From Clostridium transplantifaecale (GTDB lineage Bacteria > Bacillota > Clostridia > Lachnospirales > Lachnospiraceae), in NCBI RefSeq assembly GCF_900626075.1, contig NZ_UYZY01000001.1, forward strand, positions 372,001 to 436,000: 64,000 nt of DNA, written 5' to 3'. Position numbers and translations under genes: made by a program. Positions 61,553 through 64,000 of the stretch are shown one piece after another; within the stretch, counting starts at the first letter, position 1; each line of letters starts with the position of its first letter. The notes under the pieces are model-generated. The model was not told the origin of the DNA and ran no database searches. It saw only the letters and a list, made by a program, of their open reading frames with translations.

Positions 61553-62182
61553 ATGGATGCATCTATGGTGACGGGAATTGTCAAAGAAAATTGGAATGAG
61601 GAGCAGCCTGGGAGAATCCGGGTGGAGTACGGTCTGGGAGTGGATGGCAAGCGTCTTTCCGGCTGGTTACCGGTGATGACCGGTTACTGCAAAACGGAAT
61701 ACGGTTCATTACTGCTGCCTGAAGTGGGAACGGAGGTGGTTGTAGGTTTTCTGAACGGAAGCCCGGATTGCCCCTTTGTGATGGGCTGCCTGCAGGGGCT
61801 TGCCGACACGCCGCCGGAGGGAGTGGCAAAAGAGGAAAATCCAGTCAGGATGATGAGAACAGAGGGAGGATGTCTGACACTTGATATTAAGGAAAAACTG
61901 GAATTCAAAATTGAGGGTGAACCCTTTCTGACCCTTGAAAAAGGAAGGATTACTCTGGCTTCCGATGTGAAGATAAACGGACAGAAAATAGAGCTGAAGG
62001 CAGAAAAAGGACTTGCCGTAAGCGGTGCATCAGTGATATTAAGGCCTTCCCAGACCTTGGAACTCGGGGCGGATAAAACGAAGGTTGAGGGAATGATACT
62101 GGAACTTAAGGGGACTGCCAGCGCTAAACTTGAGGCAAACGGTCTGTTAGAAGTTAAGGGAGCTATGGTCAAACTGAATTAA
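61553..62182 (+). CDS. Baseplate spike protein, gpV/VgrG-like
   Basis: Encodes about 209 aa. The N-terminal ~95 residues form the OB-fold of phage baseplate protein V/VgrG (TGIVKENWNEEQPGRIRVEYGLG...GWLPVMTGY...LPEVGTEVVVGFLNGSPDCPFVMGCLQG). The remainder is repetitive short strands (residues ~105-209), as in beta-helical spikes, and is short compared with eCIS VgrG proteins (which are usually larger). The ATG at 61553 follows GGAGG; an upstream start at 61502 has no site. Confidence 0.88.
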   Translation: MDASMVTGIVKENWNEEQPGRIRVEYGLGVDGKRLSGWLPVMTGYCKTEYGSLLLPEVGTEVVVGFLNGSPDCPFVMGCLQGLADTPPEGVAKEENPVRMMRTEGGCLTLDIKEKLEFKIEGEPFLTLEKGRITLASDVKINGQKIELKAEKGLAVSGASVILRPSQTLELGADKTKVEGMILELKGTASAKLEANGLLEVKGAMVKLN

Positions 62183-62286
62183 AAAGAAGACCGCTTATGG
62201 ATCAGTTCTGAAGACAGGGAACTGCCCGTGCCATGAAATCTGTAAACGGAAGAGAGTAAAATCATTTTTAGACAGGAGATGACGGA

Positions 62287-62670
62287 ATGAGTTTTTGTGT
62301 ATGTGGTGGGGCGTGTATAAGCTGCAGTTTCGGTTCGGTACCGTCCACTTTAAATGTATTGCCTGCGGCCAGGGTGATGAACACCCAGGCGATTGCCTCC
62401 ATCATGGATAAGGTGCCTATGGTTAATATCCTACCCTTCGGCCTGTGTTCCTCCATGGCAAACCCCATGGTGGCGGCCGCAACGGCTGCTGCGTTGGGCG
62501 TACTGACGCCGATGCCATGCATACCGGTAACGCCGGTTCCGTGGATGCCAGGCAATCCGCGGGTTTTAATTTCTGGAAAACCGGCACTGACATCTGATTC
62601 AAAACTGATATGCGAGAGGGGAGGATACATCCGGATTATGATGCCGGGAATATTCAATATTCAGATATGA
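62287..62670 (+). CDS. DUF4280 PAAR-like tip protein
   Basis: Encodes 127 aa. It is rich in Pro, Cys and Gly: CVCGGACISCSFGSVPSTLNVLPAARV at the N-terminus and GNPRVLISGKPALTSDSKLICERGG near the end, both typical of the DUF4280 group of PAAR-like proteins that cap the spike of injection systems and may carry cargo. A mid-protein hydrophobic region (MANPMVAAATAAALGVLTPMPCIPVTPVPW) is also typical. CAGGAGATGACGG precedes the ATG. Its stop overlaps the ATG of a following short gene. Confidence 0.9.
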   Translation: MSFCVCGGACISCSFGSVPSTLNVLPAARVMNTQAIASIMDKVPMVNILPFGLCSSMANPMVAAATAAALGVLTPMPCIPVTPVPWMPGNPRVLISGKPALTSDSKLICERGGYIRIMMPGIFNIQI

Positions 62671-62928
62671 CAGAACTTGAGGAAGCTGATGCAATAATCA
62701 GAAAATTCAGAAAGAAAACGGGATTGTTCCCCATGTTCACCCCTCTTCAAAAAGTGCTGCTGCGAACTCCATGCCAGCAGCACTTTTTGTAGTTCTAATA
62801 CCGAATCCAACATCAAATCGAAAGCCAATTCTAACTTCAATACTGAAACCAACACCAAACCTCAGAAGAAACTTTCAGACAGTGAACAAAAGGCGTTCCC
62901 CGGACTTCCGAAGGAGCATTGTGGTTGA
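62667..62928 (+). pseudogene. Translationally coupled gene after DUF4280, apparently broken
   Basis: The ATG at 62667 overlaps the DUF4280 stop (ATGA), as for a coupled gene. The frame gives 41 residues, MTELEEADAIIRKFRKKTG then LFPMFTPLQ, and stops at 62792. In the +1 frame, open from 62698 to a stop at 62928, an Asn/Ser/Thr/Lys-rich stretch (SNTESNIKSKANSN...) is followed by QKKLSDSEQKAFPGLPKE; both segments look like real protein. A frameshift or internal deletion of a longer cassette gene, perhaps a cargo or structural protein, would explain this. A hairpin at 62749-62788 lies at the break point. It is not identified. Confidence 0.5.
62749..62788 (+). terminator. Terminator at the end of the injection cassette
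   Basis: AAAAAGTGCTGCTG (62749-62762) pairs with CAGCAGCACTTTTT (62775-62788) around a 12-base loop. The 3' arm ends in T run. It lies within the broken gene region. Confidence 0.7.
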
Positions 62929-63001
62929 CAGCCTTCTCATTTCTCAATTAAAATCCCGCTTTAGGATTGAAAATCATTTGTTAACTTACAAAAATAAAAG
63001 G

Positions 63002-63030
63002 TTGACAATTTGGAGCGTAATTGGTAAGAT
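63002..63030 (+). promoter_or_regulatory. Predicted promoter of bioY-bioD
   Basis: TTGACA (63002-63007), 17 bases, TAAGAT (63025-63030). The -10 box lies within the left arm of the long inverted repeat, so repressor binding there would block it. Confidence 0.6.
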
Positions 63031-63087
63031 TTATCTGAATGTAAACTGTATTTTATTTTTGGTTTACATTCAGATAAATCTTACCAA
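63021..63087 (+). promoter_or_regulatory. BirA-type biotin operator inside a 26-bp perfect inverted repeat
   Basis: Bases 63021-63046 and 63062-63087 are perfect inverted complements with a 15-base loop. Their inner ends form TGTAAACT-N13-GGTTTACA, the spacing and bases of the Firmicute BirA operator (TGTTAACC-N13-GGTTAACA). BirA with biotinyl-AMP should repress bioY when biotin is plentiful. The remaining ~18 bp of each arm exceed what BirA needs and would also form a strong hairpin in the transcript. Confidence 0.8.
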
Positions 63088-63110
63088 ACAGAAAATTATA
63101 GGAGGAAAAC

Positions 63111-63686
63111 ATGTTACAAAAAGCAGAAAAACCCCTGAGGTATTCACCGGTACTGAACCTTACCTATACAGCGATGTTTACAACGCTGATCGCCGTAGGG
63201 GCGTTTATTAAAATTCCGGTGCCCGTGGTGCCTTTTACGCTGCAGTTTTTATTTACCATGCTGGCGGGGCTTTTGCTGGGTGGTAAAAATGGGGCGGCCA
63301 GTGTTGCCCTGTATATAGCGCTTGGGCTGGCGGGGCTGCCTGTTTTTGCAGAGGGCGGCGGAATCTGGTATCTTTTAAAGCCGAGCTTTGGCTATCTGAT
63401 CGGCTTCTGTCTGGCCAGTTATGTGACGGGGAAGATAGCCGGACACGGGAATCCGCTGACAATTAAAAAACTTCTGGCAGCAAATTTTACAGGGCTGTTT
63501 ATTGTCTATGGGGTTGGGATGGTTTATTACTACATCATCTGTAATTTTGTGATAAATACGCCGATAGGAGTATGGCCGCTCTTTCTCTACTGTTTTATAT
63601 TAGCAGTCCCGGGAGATATCTGTTTATGTATTTTGGCAGCTTATCTGGTAAAGCGGATTCAGCCGGTTATGAAAAGTATGAGATAG
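63111..63686 (+). CDS. bioY: Biotin transporter S component BioY
   Basis: Encodes 191 aa with about six membrane helices. BioY binds biotin and works with the shared EcfA/A'T energy-coupling module, not seen in this window. The conserved LTYTAMFTTLIAVGAFIKIPVPVVPFTLQFLFTMLAGLLLG and LKPSFGYLIGFCLASYVTG segments are diagnostic. AGGAGG precedes the ATG. It is followed by bioD. Confidence 0.95.
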   Translation: MLQKAEKPLRYSPVLNLTYTAMFTTLIAVGAFIKIPVPVVPFTLQFLFTMLAGLLLGGKNGAASVALYIALGLAGLPVFAEGGGIWYLLKPSFGYLIGFCLASYVTGKIAGHGNPLTIKKLLAANFTGLFIVYGVGMVYYYIICNFVINTPIGVWPLFLYCFILAVPGDICLCILAAYLVKRIQPVMKSMR

Positions 63687-63747
63687 GGTGTAACGGCATC
63701 AGATACATAGGAGAGATTGAAGAACTGCAGAATGAGGTGGACTGAAT

Positions 63748-64000
63748 ATGAGTAAAAATATCTTTATTACGGGAACCGGAACAGACATCGGGAAAACCTT
63801 TGTGACGGGCCTGATTGTGAAAAAACTGAGCCAAAGCGGGAGAAACGCGGCATATTATAAAGCGGCTATGAGCGGGAACAGCCGCGGCGGAGACGGAAAT
63901 CTGATTCCGGGTGATGCATGGACTGTAAAGAGTGTTTCTGGAATTGCCCAACCGCTGGGGGAGATGTGCCCCTATGTATATGAGCTTGCGTATTCTCCCC
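63748..64000 (+). CDS. bioD: Dethiobiotin synthetase, N-terminal part (cut by window end)
   Basis: The last 253 bases encode MSKNIFITGTGTDIGKTFVTGLIVKKL and on to the window edge. TGTGTDIGKTFV is the BioD P-loop and YYKAAMSGN contains the conserved lysine; BioD forms the ureido ring of biotin. GAGGTGG lies before the ATG. It follows bioY by 61 bases without a terminator, so both are probably under BirA control. Confidence 0.93.
   Translation, partial: MSKNIFITGTGTDIGKTFVTGLIVKKLSQSGRNAAYYKAAMSGNSRGGDGNLIPGDAWTVKSVSGIAQPLGEMCPYVYELAYSP

Noticed and set aside
59214-62670. Prophage interpretation of the tail genes
   Set aside because: No integrase, capsid, portal, terminase, tape measure or lysis genes; flanking genes are housekeeping. 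A contractile injection cassette or its remnant fits better.

Overview
The window is a chromosomal segment of a spore-forming, anaerobic, moderate-GC Firmicute, most likely a Lachnospiraceae member (Clostridium cluster XIVa, e.g. the Enterocloster / [Clostridium] symbiosum group). This is inferred from an alpha/beta small acid-soluble spore protein and YlbJ, rubrerythrin, the comM-dprA-topA-codY order, the ylxM-ffh-rpsP-khpA-rimM-trmD-rplS-lepB-rbgA-rnhB-yraN order, T-box and c-di-GMP-I leaders, type III glutamine synthetase, and Asn-tRNA made by transamidation. No tRNA, rRNA, CRISPR array, transposase or prophage structural set was recognised.

Layout. 1-4.5 kb: end of a ComM-like gene, dprA, topA, codY. 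4.6-10.3 kb (minus strand): glnN-purF and glmS, three glutamine-linked genes; glnN has a promoter followed at once by a terminator-like leader hairpin. 10.5-15.6 kb: a T-box leader with a GAAC specifier, then non-discriminating aspS and gatCAB. 15.8-18.2 kb: rubrerythrin, rarA (minus) and a Fic-family remnant. 18.2-22.6 kb: a methionine T-box, metNIQ and an M20 amidohydrolase. 22.7-31.6 kb: accessory genes (unknown membrane protein, c-di-GMP riboswitch with an unknown coiled-coil protein, PfkB kinase, AbgA-like hydrolase, Bcp, MATE, small HTH). 32-36 kb: a c-di-GMP phosphodiesterase overlapping a diguanylate cyclase. 36-45 kb: the SRP/ribosome-maturation block, interrupted between trmD and rplS by a 1-kb noncoding repeat module. 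45-57 kb: SASP, rsmD, coaD, ylbJ, an M23 peptidase and a run of RNA-modification and housekeeping genes ending at recU, followed by a second, inverted copy of the repeat module. 57.6-59 kb: pepT. 59-63 kb: a four-gene contractile-injection cassette (sheath, tube, spike, PAAR-like) ending in a decayed gene. 63-64 kb: bioY with a BirA-type operator, and the start of bioD.

The observations most worth following are: (i) the two copies of a noncoding module built from paired, inverted, roughly 200-nt hairpin elements, one end of each copy overlapping the stop codon of a housekeeping gene (trmD, recU); (ii) the minimal sheath/tube/spike/DUF4280 cassette without baseplate, ATPase or phage genes, plus a translationally coupled broken gene; (iii) the attenuator-like and two-codon leaders.
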